The notes under the pieces are model-generated. The model made no database searches and was not told where the DNA came from. It was given only the letters and a program-made list of their open reading frames with translations. A stretch of 8,323 nt of DNA, from contig JAWCTJ010000061.1 in assembly GCA_038868255.1 (NCBI GenBank), positions 1-8,323 on the forward strand, given 5' to 3'. A program made the position numbers and the translations under genes. Origin of the DNA: DRVV01 sp038868255. Its GTDB lineage: Archaea; Thermoproteota; Bathyarchaeia; Bathyarchaeales; Bathycorpusculaceae. Shown piece after piece: positions 1-5,084 of the stretch. Numbering within the stretch: position 1 is the first letter of the stretch; the number at the start of each line of letters is the position of its first letter.

Positions 1-141
1 CACGCGGTTAAGTCGCAAGCGTACTTCATGACTTTAGACGAGGCTTTCAAAAGCCTTCTTTCCAAGAAGGGCTACACGTTGGAAGTTATAGTGACCCATA
101 AAGACCTGGAAAAGTTAACCGCACAAGCGAATGAAAATTAA
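1..141 (+). CDS. C-terminal end of an unidentified protein (partial)
   Basis: An open frame enters from the left window edge in frame 1 and ends at TAA 139-141, giving 46 residues that start HAVKSQAYFM and end TAQANEN. The composition is ordinary for a soluble protein, with alternating charged and hydrophobic residues and no membrane segment. No motif allows a family call. It is followed by a short gap and then by the endonuclease V remnant on the same strand. Only the tail is visible, so it could also be a broken gene like its neighbours. Confidence 0.5.
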   Translation, partial: HAVKSQAYFMTLDEAFKSLLSKKGYTLEVIVTHKDLEKLTAQANEN

Positions 142-202
142 CATAGCTAAAATACAGGTGGCAATGATTTGGCAAACAGGGTTAATTTGAGGAAACAAGA
201 TT

Positions 203-352
203 TTGCTTGCAAATCAAAAGTTTAGACCGCTAAGGGTGCAGAGGCTAGTGGAAGCTAAGAAGAGATATTCCGAAAGGTTCATCGGAGTAACTCCGAAGGA
301 GCCTTGCAGTTGGAGGATAGGCATAGACGCTAGCTACAACGCCTCCACCTAA
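203..352 (+). pseudogene. nfi: N-terminal fragment of endonuclease V (deoxyinosine 3' endonuclease)
   Basis: The frame reads from a possible TTG start at 203, preceded by GAGG at 189-192, to TAA at 350-352, about 49 residues. The segment RVQRLVEAKKRY followed by WRIGIDASYNAS resembles the N-terminus of endonuclease V: a first helix carrying a Gln, then a strand with the G-[IV]-D-[AV]-S-Y signature whose Asp is the first metal ligand. Intact family members run to roughly 180-220 residues; here translation stops right after this strand, and the rest of the enzyme (later acidic ligands and the YIPxF-type wedge region) is not found elsewhere in the window. Endonuclease V cuts DNA near deaminated adenine. 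I read this as a truncated, non-functional gene. The short match makes the family call likely rather than certain. Confidence 0.55.
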
Positions 353-414
353 GCCCATTGATGAGATAGAAAAGGAATCCGAGAAGGCCCAGGAGCAGGA
401 GAAAACTCGGGAAA
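353..414 (+). other. Orphan coding-like stretch between endonuclease V remnant and IS end
   Basis: One plus frame (342 onward) reads PPPKPIDEIEKESEKAQEQE and runs into the IS end. It is highly charged and helix-like, but a stop at 324-326 leaves only ~30 codons. If the IS is removed at its inferred ends, the frame would continue for about seven more codons to TGA 1556-1558. It may be the tail of a gene that the element hit. The minus-strand reading of the same bases is hydrophobic but is only read-through from tnpB. Confidence 0.2.
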
Positions 415-1075
415 TTGACACTCTCCACGGCTAAAGCCGGGAGATTCTTGCTTCTAAGGTTTTCATCGGCTCTGTTGTTCATTACCCTTTTAGGCTTCCA
501 CGTCATCCCATTCCACCTTAGAAGCAGGGAGTGTGCCATCACCCCGTTAACCTCCATGGGAGGCGAGCTATATTCAACACGCCTACGGCGTCCCTGTGGG
601 CTTCTAATCCGCATCGTCGTAGATTATTTCAAGCCTGCCCTGCTTGCATGCCACCTTAACTCGCCCTTATACTTCAGCTTTAAGCCCTTGGGAAGGTATA
701 TGTATTTGTCGTTAACCCTGTAGCAGTCGTTTCTTACGATAACCCTGAGCTCTCTTCTGCCGTTCCTCTTCCAGTACCTTGGCATTGAAACCTTGGCGAT
801 GTGCGGTGGAAGCTTGCCCTCCGCCCCAAGCCTCTTAAGCGCTAGGAAGCTTCTCCAAGCCTCATTGTTCTTGCGTATTATCTGCTGGGCTGTAGCTGAG
901 CCTATTATGGGAGCGTATTTCTCGTATAAATGCCTGGGATGCCATGAGAACCTTTTGTAGTGCATGTATGCTTCCTGCGTTCAAAGTTCACTTCGTTGTA
1001 TAGCCTGGCACAGTTGTCCGCCAGCTTCCTAAGGTTTAGGCAACCCTCAACTATGAAGGTGTTCGCCCTTTCCAC
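415..1075 (-). pseudogene. tnpB: tnpB (RNA-guided nuclease of IS605) with frameshifts and internal deletion
   Basis: Reading from a GTG at 1075, the pieces follow a normal archaeal TnpB order but in changing frames. Residues LRKLADNCARLYNEVNFERR lie at about 1045-980. A frame change near 965 leads to YEKYAPIIGSATAQQIIRKN and GRRELRVIVRNDCYRV, down to about 655. Another frame change gives KQGRLEIIYDDAD (about 649-608). There the sequence jumps directly to GLEAHRDAVGVLNIA (610-566), which belongs after the C-terminal zinc finger. A last frame change gives NGVMAHSLLLRWNGM and the C-terminal tail. Some 180-200 residues are missing between DDAD and GLEAHRD, including the first two RuvC acidic residues and the zinc-binding cysteines. 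TnpB normally cuts DNA next to a short target motif using a guide RNA; this copy cannot. Confidence 0.8.
422..444 (-). repeat. Right-end hairpin of the IS605-type element (possible omega RNA 3' end)
   Basis: On the minus strand TCTCC-CGGC-TTTA-GCCG-T-GGAGA folds into a stem of nine pairs with a single bulged T and a TTTA loop. Bulged-base hairpins near the ends are what the IS200/IS605 TnpA recognises. The hairpin lies inside the last codons of the tnpB remnant (NLPALAVESVN), as is usual where the TnpB guide RNA overlaps the gene's 3' end. The guide would be the flanking DNA reading from 414 downwards on the minus strand. Confidence 0.6.
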
Positions 1076-1093
1076 TCAAACACCCCTCTGAGC

Positions 1094-1493
1094 TTAAATG
1101 TATTTTTCGATGGTTTCTTTAGAAACAGCCCCTATTGTTGAAACATAGTAGCTATGAGTCCATAGTGACGGTAGTTTAAGCAGTTCCGGAAACCCCCTCC
1201 TAAGAATGCTTGAGCTCCTGCCCTTAATCCTTCCTCACAATCTTATGGACAGGCATCGTTGGATAGGCTGAAATAAACAAGTGGACATGATCCGGGTTTA
1301 TGGCTAGCTCCAGAACTTCAATCCCAAGTTCTTCAGCGACCTGGCGGATTATCTGTTCAAGCCTCTCCTTCACATTTCCAACCAGAACAGGCTTCCTTCT
1401 TTTAGGACACCGGACTAAATGGTGCTGGATCAGGAAAACTTGAATGTCGGCAGCTCCGCACAAATCGATAAATCTGTCGAAGCATATAGACAA
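1094..1493 (-). pseudogene. tnpA: tnpA, IS200/IS605 Y1 HUH transposase, frameshifted
   Basis: From a TTG at 1493 the first frame gives 89 residues to a stop at 1224-1226. It contains IQHHLVRCPKRRKPVLVG, the helix KERLEQIIRQVAEELGIEV, and the HUH motif in NPDHVHLF (His69, His71). After a small indel near 1228 the homology resumes in another frame with RIKGRSSSILRRGFPEL, then LWTHSYYVSTIGAVSKETIEKYI, ending at 1094-1096. The Tyr of EKYI sits where the catalytic tyrosine of this family lies, so all catalytic residues survive but not in one frame. Single-strand transposition activity is therefore unlikely unless the ribosome shifts frame. Just downstream (1075) is the start of tnpB. Confidence 0.85.
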
Positions 1494-1501
1494 TTCATCC
1501 C

Positions 1502-1515
1502 AGAACTAAAGTTCT
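1502..1515. repeat. Inverted repeat, probable left-end hairpin of the IS element
   Basis: AGAACTAAAGTTCT is a perfect 14-base palindrome (AGAACT-AA-AGTTCT) just upstream of tnpA. Its place, about 23 bases inside the inferred TTAC boundary, suits the left-end hairpin that IS200/IS605 transposases bind. The right-end hairpin has a different sequence, so common recognition by one TnpA is inferred only from position. Confidence 0.4.
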
Positions 1516-1542
1516 AGGCTTTCTTGTCGAATTTCAATGTAA

Positions 1543-1568
1543 AGGCACATATGCCTGAAAGCCTTTAA
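1543..1568 (+). promoter_or_regulatory. Candidate archaeal promoter (TATA-like TTTAAA) and inverted repeat before the protease-like gene
   Basis: GAAAGCCTTTAAAT at 1557-1570 offers a BRE-like purine stretch plus a TTTAAA box at 1563-1568. A start site about 25 bases on would fall at about 1590, on the preferred ATG. Just upstream AGGCACATATGCCT (1543-1556) can form a 5-bp stem with a 4-base loop, and AAAGGC (1541-1546) is repeated inverted as GCCTTT (1561-1566). It is a possible operator, but no regulator can be named. Confidence 0.4.
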
Positions 1569-1589
1569 ATGCGCTTAGGGGGTTTATGC

Positions 1590-2459
1590 ATGGCTTGGAA
1601 ACGGGTTCTCCCATGGTTAGTTGTGGTTCTCGTAGTTTCAGCGCTTTTAATAGCGCTCTACAACACTTCAGCTGAGAATGCATTTCTAAAGCGGGATGTT
1701 CAAGAATGCCAGATGCAGCTGCAGGCTCTGCGCAGCGGATATTCAGCCCTTGAGAGCGCTTACGCTGAGATTAAGCTTAAACTGGCAAATCTGACAGGAG
1801 ATTATGGGGAGCTTAAGAGCGCACATGCCCTTTTAATGGAGGAGTATGCCAGGCTGAACATCTCCTATATGGAGCTTATGGATGAGTATGAGTCAAGCCT
1901 AGAAGCCTATAATGGGCTTAAAATGGAGCATGACCTTCTCATGCAGAACTACTCGCTTATCAAAAGTGAGTATGCTCGGTTGAACGCCTCCTACATTGAC
2001 CTTGAAGCCCACTTTGAAAGGCTTCAGGAGACACTTGAGAACATTAATGGCTCCTACACGCTGCTTCGCAGGGTACTCTACGAACCCTTAACTAACAAGA
2101 CTGTACCGAAAATTGAGGAGCTGAAGGCTTGGCTTATGGAGGATGATGTGGACAAGATTAAGTATGCCTATCCGGATTTCGTCTGCGGCGACTATGCTGT
2201 CATGCTGGCTTATCATGCGAAGCTGAAGGGCTGGGACATGGGAGTCGTCGTGGTGGTGGGGTATTACCCTGACAGGCGGGAGTTTAACCATGCTTTCAAC
2301 GCTATAAAATGCCGTGAGGGGCTGGTTTACGTGGAGCCCCAAACGGACAGCGTATGGTGGAATCCCGGATACAGCGAGATAAAATCTGAAAGCTGGTATG
2401 TCTTCCCTGATTTCGGAAGAATATATGTTGACGAGGTCGTGGTTGCAGTGCTCTATTGA
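1590..2459 (+). CDS. Membrane-anchored coiled-coil protein with external transglutaminase-like cysteine protease domain
   Basis: The ATG at 1590 is preferred over the in-frame ATG at 1569 because AGGGGG (1577-1582) lies seven bases ahead of it and the upstream TATA box would place transcription near it; the protein is then 289 residues. Residues about 3-23 form one membrane segment (LPWLVVVLVVSALLIALY) after a Lys-Arg, so the rest should be outside the cell. Residues ~28-165 are a long coiled coil with a repeat of exactly 42 residues (EYARLNISY and EYARLNASY, six heptads apart). Seven N-X-S/T sequons (N25, 67, 90, 120, 132, 153, 169) support surface exposure and N-glycosylation. The C-terminal ~95 residues resemble the transglutaminase-like fold: Cys199 in DFVCGDYAVMLAYHAK, His234 in FNHAFNA, and Glu249/Asp253 in YVEPQTD. 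Substrate unknown; surface protein processing or cross-linking is possible. No partner gene lies beside it. Confidence 0.75.
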   Translation: MAWKRVLPWLVVVLVVSALLIALYNTSAENAFLKRDVQECQMQLQALRSGYSALESAYAEIKLKLANLTGDYGELKSAHALLMEEYARLNISYMELMDEYESSLEAYNGLKMEHDLLMQNYSLIKSEYARLNASYIDLEAHFERLQETLENINGSYTLLRRVLYEPLTNKTVPKIEELKAWLMEDDVDKIKYAYPDFVCGDYAVMLAYHAKLKGWDMGVVVVVGYYPDRREFNHAFNAIKCREGLVYVEPQTDSVWWNPGYSEIKSESWYVFPDFGRIYVDEVVVAVLY

Positions 2460-2707
2460 TCAGGGCGCTTTTCGCCTTAGCATGGGCGGGTTAAAGCTGG
2501 AGCGGCGTTAGACATGGAACCTTGAAGAAAATTGACGGCATAATTGAGGCTGAAAATTTGTAAACCTTAAGGTTTAGTGCTTAATCAGGTTTAAAATTCT
2601 TTTACAGTTATGGCTTAAAGGGGTAAAAAGAGGAGATTTCAGGAAAGAGCCAACTCTGGGAAACCATCAATTAGGAGGAGTGGACTGTTCCAAGCCAATG
2701 GGGCATT
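2460..2707. other. Intergenic spacer, no gene seen
   Basis: This ~250 bp lies after the plus-strand protease-like gene and beyond the 3' end of the minus-strand ferritin-like gene. No frame of useful length or RNA gene is visible. It holds a 16-base palindrome (2561-2576), an A/T-rich stretch with GTTTAAAATTCTTTTA (2589-2604) that could be a TATA region or a T-rich terminator, and purine-rich stretches (GGAGGAG near 2674). On the minus strand CTCTTTTTACCCCTTT (around 2630) could end transcription of the ferritin-like gene. Confidence 0.4.
2561..2576. repeat. 16-base perfect palindrome TAAACCTTAAGGTTTA
   Basis: Both halves are exact reverse complements with no spacer. Having no loop, it suits a dimeric DNA-binding protein better than an RNA hairpin. 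It sits in the spacer about 100 bases after the protease-like gene and 130 bases beyond the end of the ferritin-like gene, not directly at a start codon, so its target gene is unclear. Confidence 0.5.
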
Positions 2708-2992
2708 CTATTCCTGCATGAGCTCCTCAACTTCTTCCCTGCCCTTTTCCAGCTCTTTCCCTTGCTCCTCATCCATCTTCAGCAGCAGCGCCTGAAACTC
2801 GCCTACATGGGTTTTTTCCTCCCTTGCAACCTCCAATAGGACCTTCTTAAGCTGCTTATTCCCTGTTGAGGCTGCCAGTTGCTCATAGAGGTTTACAGCG
2901 TCCAGCTCAGCGATTATGGCTGCCCTTAGAATCTCCATGTTCAGCTCCTTTTCAGACACTTTATCCAGCTTTATGGGAATTTGGGAAAGCAT
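2708..2992 (-). CDS. Half-size ferritin-like (encapsulated-ferritin type) iron-binding protein
   Basis: It is 94 residues, about half of a normal four-helix ferritin, built of two long helices (about 14-42 and 45-85). The likely iron ligands are Glu29 (AIIAELDAVNLYEQLA) and Glu59/His62 (REEKTHVGEF). The distances Glu29-30-Glu59-3-His62 equal those of Glu32, Glu62 and His65 in Rhodospirillum rubrum encapsulated ferritin, where two such chains form the ferroxidase site and larger rings assemble. That family oxidises Fe(II) for storage, usually inside an encapsulin shell. No encapsulin gene is visible and the tail (EEVEELMQE) shows no clear cargo-loading peptide, so a free role or a distant shell gene is possible. 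ATG 2992 follows GGTGAG (3001-3006) at good spacing. It is transcribed away from the XPF gene. A small rubrerythrin-family protein is the alternative description. Confidence 0.8.
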   Translation of the reverse strand: MLSQIPIKLDKVSEKELNMEILRAAIIAELDAVNLYEQLAASTGNKQLKKVLLEVAREEKTHVGEFQALLLKMDEEQGKELEKGREEVEELMQE

Positions 2993-3026
2993 ATTTCATT
3001 CTCACCTTAAAACTTCAATTTGGCAA

Positions 3027-3040
3027 TTTTATGGATAAAA
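3027..3040. promoter_or_regulatory. Overlapping divergent TATA-like boxes in the inverted repeat TTTTATGGATAAAA
   Basis: The 75-base gap between the ferritin-like gene (minus) and the XPF-like gene (plus) contains TTTTAT-GG-ATAAAA, which reads as a TATA-like box on both strands. Transcription starting about 25 bases away would give an ~18-base leader with a ribosome site for the ferritin-like gene and a very short leader for the nuclease start at 3068. Two pre-initiation complexes could not sit here at once, so the genes might compete for it. Confidence 0.4.
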
Positions 3041-3067
3041 GGGTAACGCAATGTTCAAATTCGCCGT

Positions 3068-3751
3068 ATGCCTTGGGTTTTTCTCGGCGACGACGTTATG
3101 TGTGGAGATTTTAGGCCTACGGTTTATGTGGATACGCGGGAAAGCCTGGATGTCAGGGATGCCCTTGTGGAGCTGGGCTCAACCGTTGTTGAGAGGGTTC
3201 TAGCCCCGGCGGATTATGTGGTTTCAGAGGACTACGCCATAGAGCGTAAGGAGGCTTATGACTTTCTCCGCTCGGTCTTTGATGGAAGATTGTTTGAACA
3301 GGCGGAACGGCTCTGCGATGCCTACGAACACGCGGTGTTCGTTGTGGAAGGCGACATTTACAAAGCCCTGGCTGGGCTGCAGAACCCCCTAGTGTTCTGG
3401 GGAGCCCTGGCCAAAATAGCCTCTGAGCGTAGGATATCTGTGGTTTTCACGCCGGACTGCTGGGGCACAGCCATGTTCATCCACAGCCTAGCTAAGAAGC
3501 TTCAGGAGGAACGCGGAGGAAAGGTTGCAGCCAAGCATAAGCCCAAAATCTACAGCCTAAGGCAGCTTCAGCTTATGGCTGTTCAAAGTCTGCCAGGCGT
3601 AGGTCCTGAAAGGGCTGAAGCCCTCCTGAAAAGGTTTGGAAGCGTCAGAAGGGTCTTCCAAGCTTCAAAACCTGAACTCCTGTCCGTTAAGGGGCTAGGC
3701 GAGAAAACCGTGAAGAGGATAATGGAGTTTCTAGACGCAAAATACCAATAG
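3068..3751 (+). CDS. xpf: XPF/ERCC4-family structure-specific endonuclease (short archaeal form)
   Basis: The 227-residue protein has an ERCC4 nuclease domain followed by a tandem helix-hairpin-helix domain, with no helicase. Metal-binding residues are visible: Asp22 and Glu25 in VYVDTRES, Asp49 in PADYVV, and the signature IERKEAYD (Glu59-Arg60-Lys61, Asp65). The hairpins are LPGVGPERAEALLKRFGS (175-192) and VKGLGEKTVKRIM (207-219). Such enzymes act as dimers cutting 3' flaps, forks and damaged branched DNA. Crenarchaeal XPF has this short layout, whereas euryarchaeal Hef carries an N-terminal helicase. Crenarchaeal versions end with a PCNA-binding motif; here the protein ends FLDAKYQ and no such motif is visible. 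The start is uncertain: ATG 3068 suits an almost leaderless message, and ATG 3098 (MCGDFRPTVYV) also keeps the whole domain. Neither has a clear ribosome site. Confidence 0.88.
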   Translation: MPWVFLGDDVMCGDFRPTVYVDTRESLDVRDALVELGSTVVERVLAPADYVVSEDYAIERKEAYDFLRSVFDGRLFEQAERLCDAYEHAVFVVEGDIYKALAGLQNPLVFWGALAKIASERRISVVFTPDCWGTAMFIHSLAKKLQEERGGKVAAKHKPKIYSLRQLQLMAVQSLPGVGPERAEALLKRFGSVRRVFQASKPELLSVKGLGEKTVKRIMEFLDAKYQ

Positions 3752-3836
3752 CCCTCCATGTTCGCCCTTCATCTCCCGGGATTTCCTTTTCCGCGGCGCA
3801 GGATAATTGAAAAGCGCTGAATTTAGGCGGATCAGA

Positions 3837-3878
3837 ATATTTATAACATGATTATATGCATATGAATATGTGAGGAGG
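3837..3878 (+). promoter_or_regulatory. vapBC promoter, palindrome and ribosome binding site
   Basis: A TATA-like TTTATAA is at 3840-3846. ATATGCATAT, a perfect 10-base palindrome, is at 3854-3863, close to the expected transcription start. GAGGAGG (3872-3878) is a strong ribosome site four bases before the ATG at 3883. VapB-VapC pairs usually repress their own promoter through VapB, and the palindrome is a reasonable operator candidate. Confidence 0.45.
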
Positions 3879-3882
3879 CTGA

Positions 3883-4113
3883 ATGGCAAAAACAATTGCA
3901 GTTTCAGATGACGTATACGAGCTCCTTGTTAAAGCAAAACTTCCAAACGAGAGCTTCAGCGATGTCATACGTAGAGCAATCAAAAAGGGGATGAAGATCA
4001 GCGACATAGCAGGTTCAAGAACCATAAGCGGGGATGAATGGAAAGAAGTATTAAAAGCCTTTGAGCTTCAAAGAAAAATTGACGAGGAGAAGATGAGAAA
4101 GTTACTTTTTTAG
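3883..4113 (+). CDS. vapB: VapB-type antitoxin
   Basis: The 76-residue protein starts AKTIAVSDDVYELLVKAKLP and continues with SFSDVIRRAIKKG, the short strand plus two helices of archaeal VapB antitoxins of the DUF217 type. The N-terminal half should form the dimeric DNA-binding domain, and the charged C-terminal half (about 47-76, rich in Glu and Lys) should wrap around and block the toxin. The toxin gene begins 13-19 bases after its TAG, so the two are surely cotranscribed. The strong ribosome site before vapB and the weak one before vapC fit making antitoxin in excess. It is probably accessory, as such pairs move often between archaeal genomes. Confidence 0.85.
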   Translation: MAKTIAVSDDVYELLVKAKLPNESFSDVIRRAIKKGMKISDIAGSRTISGDEWKEVLKAFELQRKIDEEKMRKLLF

Positions 4114-4126
4114 TGTGTGGTAATCC

Positions 4127-4537
4127 TTGAAAATGTTTGACACAACTTTCCTAATAGATCTTATAAGAGGTGACCAGGGTGCAGCGAAGAAGGCGAAGGA
4201 AATCGATGAACAAGGCGTCTTCAAGGCTATATCAGTGGTGACGGTTCATGAATACTTAAGGGGGATCTATTTCCTCTTCAGCCGTGACGAAGAACTGCTG
4301 AAAAATAAGCTTGAAAGAGCTGAATCAGAACTTATCAGATTTGAAATTCTGCCCTACACGTATGAAGTAGCGAAAACAGCGGCGGAGATCGACGCTTATC
4401 TGGCACGAAACGGACAAACCATAAGTTTTTCAGACACTGTTATAGCAGCAACAGCAATGCATTATAAACTGACGCTGGTAACGCGAAACACTGAGCACTT
4501 TTCCAGAGTGCCAAATCTTCAAATTGAAACTTACTAG
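4127..4537 (+). CDS. vapC: VapC-type PIN-domain ribonuclease toxin
   Basis: The 136-residue protein is one PIN domain: Asp5 in MFDTTFLIDLIRG, Glu42 in VTVHEYLRG, Asp103 in ISFSDTVIAATA, and a C-terminal LVTRNTEHFSRVPNL where the fourth acidic position is taken by Asn121, a common variant. VapC toxins are Mg-dependent RNases that cut tRNA or rRNA and stop translation until VapB binds them. The numbering uses the TTG at 4127; ATG 4133 is two codons on and equally likely, and only a weak GTGGT precedes both. All three core acidic residues are kept, so the toxin looks active. Confidence 0.88.
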   Translation: MKMFDTTFLIDLIRGDQGAAKKAKEIDEQGVFKAISVVTVHEYLRGIYFLFSRDEELLKNKLERAESELIRFEILPYTYEVAKTAAEIDAYLARNGQTISFSDTVIAATAMHYKLTLVTRNTEHFSRVPNLQIETY

Positions 4538-4650
4538 CCAAAGCAGCTTACGTTAAGACAAAATAGAAGGACCATAATGGCTACTGCATCCTATAAGATT
4601 TAATTCCATCATATGGAAAATACGTGGATAGCCTACCTTGAGAGGCAGAA
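4538..4650. terminator. Convergent spacer with small inverted repeats
   Basis: The vapC gene (plus) and the JAMM gene (minus) end toward each other here. TTCCAT-CAT-ATGGAA (4604-4618) is a 6-bp inverted repeat, and TTTCCAGCTGGAAA (4654-4667), a 14-base palindrome, overlaps the last codons of the JAMM gene. Either could fold in RNA near the 3' ends. Archaeal termination depends more on T-runs, which are poor here, so a terminator role is weakly supported. No gene is present. Confidence 0.25.
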
Positions 4651-5064
4651 TTATTTCCAGCTGGAAAATTTGACTTGAACTTCAACGGTTTCATTTTCTC
4701 TTCTAAGGTAGGCGTGGAAGCTGCCCCTTTTAGGCGAAACTATTAGAAACATGTATCCCGGCCATAGTTTGCTTCTTTTCTCGTCCACGCTTGACCAGTA
4801 GGCCTCACCCGTGGGGTGGCTGTGGTAGAAGCCTACAACCTCAAGCCCTTGAGCCTCCGCTTCCTCGAAGATCTTCACCTGCTCCTCAGGGTCTACGCGG
4901 TACTCGAAACTGGATTCCAGTACATTTCTCGCGGGATAAACCCTTTCAACAACATATTCCGCTTCAAGCTTTCTTCCGGCAAGTATGCCGCAGCATTCAG
5001 CCGGGAAGCATTCAGCCGCATGCCTAAATATTCTTTCCATGTCTTCTCGGCTTATTTTAAGCAT
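4651..5064 (-). CDS. JAMM/MPN+ metalloprotease (JAB1/Mov34 family)
   Basis: This is a single MPN domain of about 137 residues. Counting from the TTG at 5067, the zinc/catalytic residues are Glu24 (PAECCGILAG), His82 and His84 (GFYHSHPTG), Ser92 and Asp95 (SSVDEKR). The His84-Asp95 spacing of 11 equals that of Archaeoglobus AfJAMM. Archaeal members such as Haloferax HvJAMM1 remove ubiquitin-like SAMP proteins from targets or mature them; bacterial relatives act in sulfur-carrier cysteine synthesis. No SAMP or E1 gene lies nearby. ATG 5064 is the second codon after an alternative TTG at 5067. GGAGG (5081-5085), overlapping the stop of the upstream gene, is a somewhat distant ribosome site for either. 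The gap to the SpeD-like gene is under 21 bases, so they form one operon. Confidence 0.85.
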   Translation of the reverse strand: MLKISREDMERIFRHAAECFPAECCGILAGRKLEAEYVVERVYPARNVLESSFEYRVDPEEQVKIFEEAEAQGLEVVGFYHSHPTGEAYWSSVDEKRSKLWPGYMFLIVSPKRGSFHAYLRRENETVEVQVKFSSWK

Positions 5065-5084
5065 CAAAGGAACCGGGCTTCCTC

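Larger units (their letters stand above)
415..1538 (-). mobile_element. Decayed IS200/IS605-family element (tnpA + tnpB), minus strand
   Basis: The element holds a Y1 HUH transposase gene (tnpA) followed downstream by tnpB, the usual IS605 order. The downstream (right) end has a bulged hairpin at 422-444, followed in the element's sense by GTGTCAA; TCAA matches the right cleavage tetranucleotide known from ISHp608. The upstream (left) end has a 6-bp-arm inverted repeat at 1502-1515 and, about 23 bases outside it, TTAC on the minus strand (1539-1542), matching the ISHp608-type left target tetranucleotide. No target duplication is expected for this family. At ~1.1 kb it is shorter than a full IS605-type element (about 1.7-1.9 kb), which agrees with the tnpB deletion. 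Gene content is clear; the exact ends are inferred. Confidence 0.7.

Noticed and set aside
330..614. Minus-strand frame with a hydrophobic C-terminus that looks like a membrane anchor
   Set aside because: The first part is the C-terminal remnant of tnpB, and the hydrophobic part is read-through past the IS right end into flanking DNA; the apparent membrane segment is a by-product of the charged frame on the plus strand.
415..723. Plus-strand 102-codon frame
   Set aside because: It lies antisense to the tnpB remnant, whose homology on the minus strand explains the sequence.
4654..4667. TTTCCAGCTGGAAA palindrome as a regulatory operator
   Set aside because: It overlaps the last codons of the JAMM gene at its 3' end, where an operator is unlikely; it may be chance or a weak 3' hairpin.
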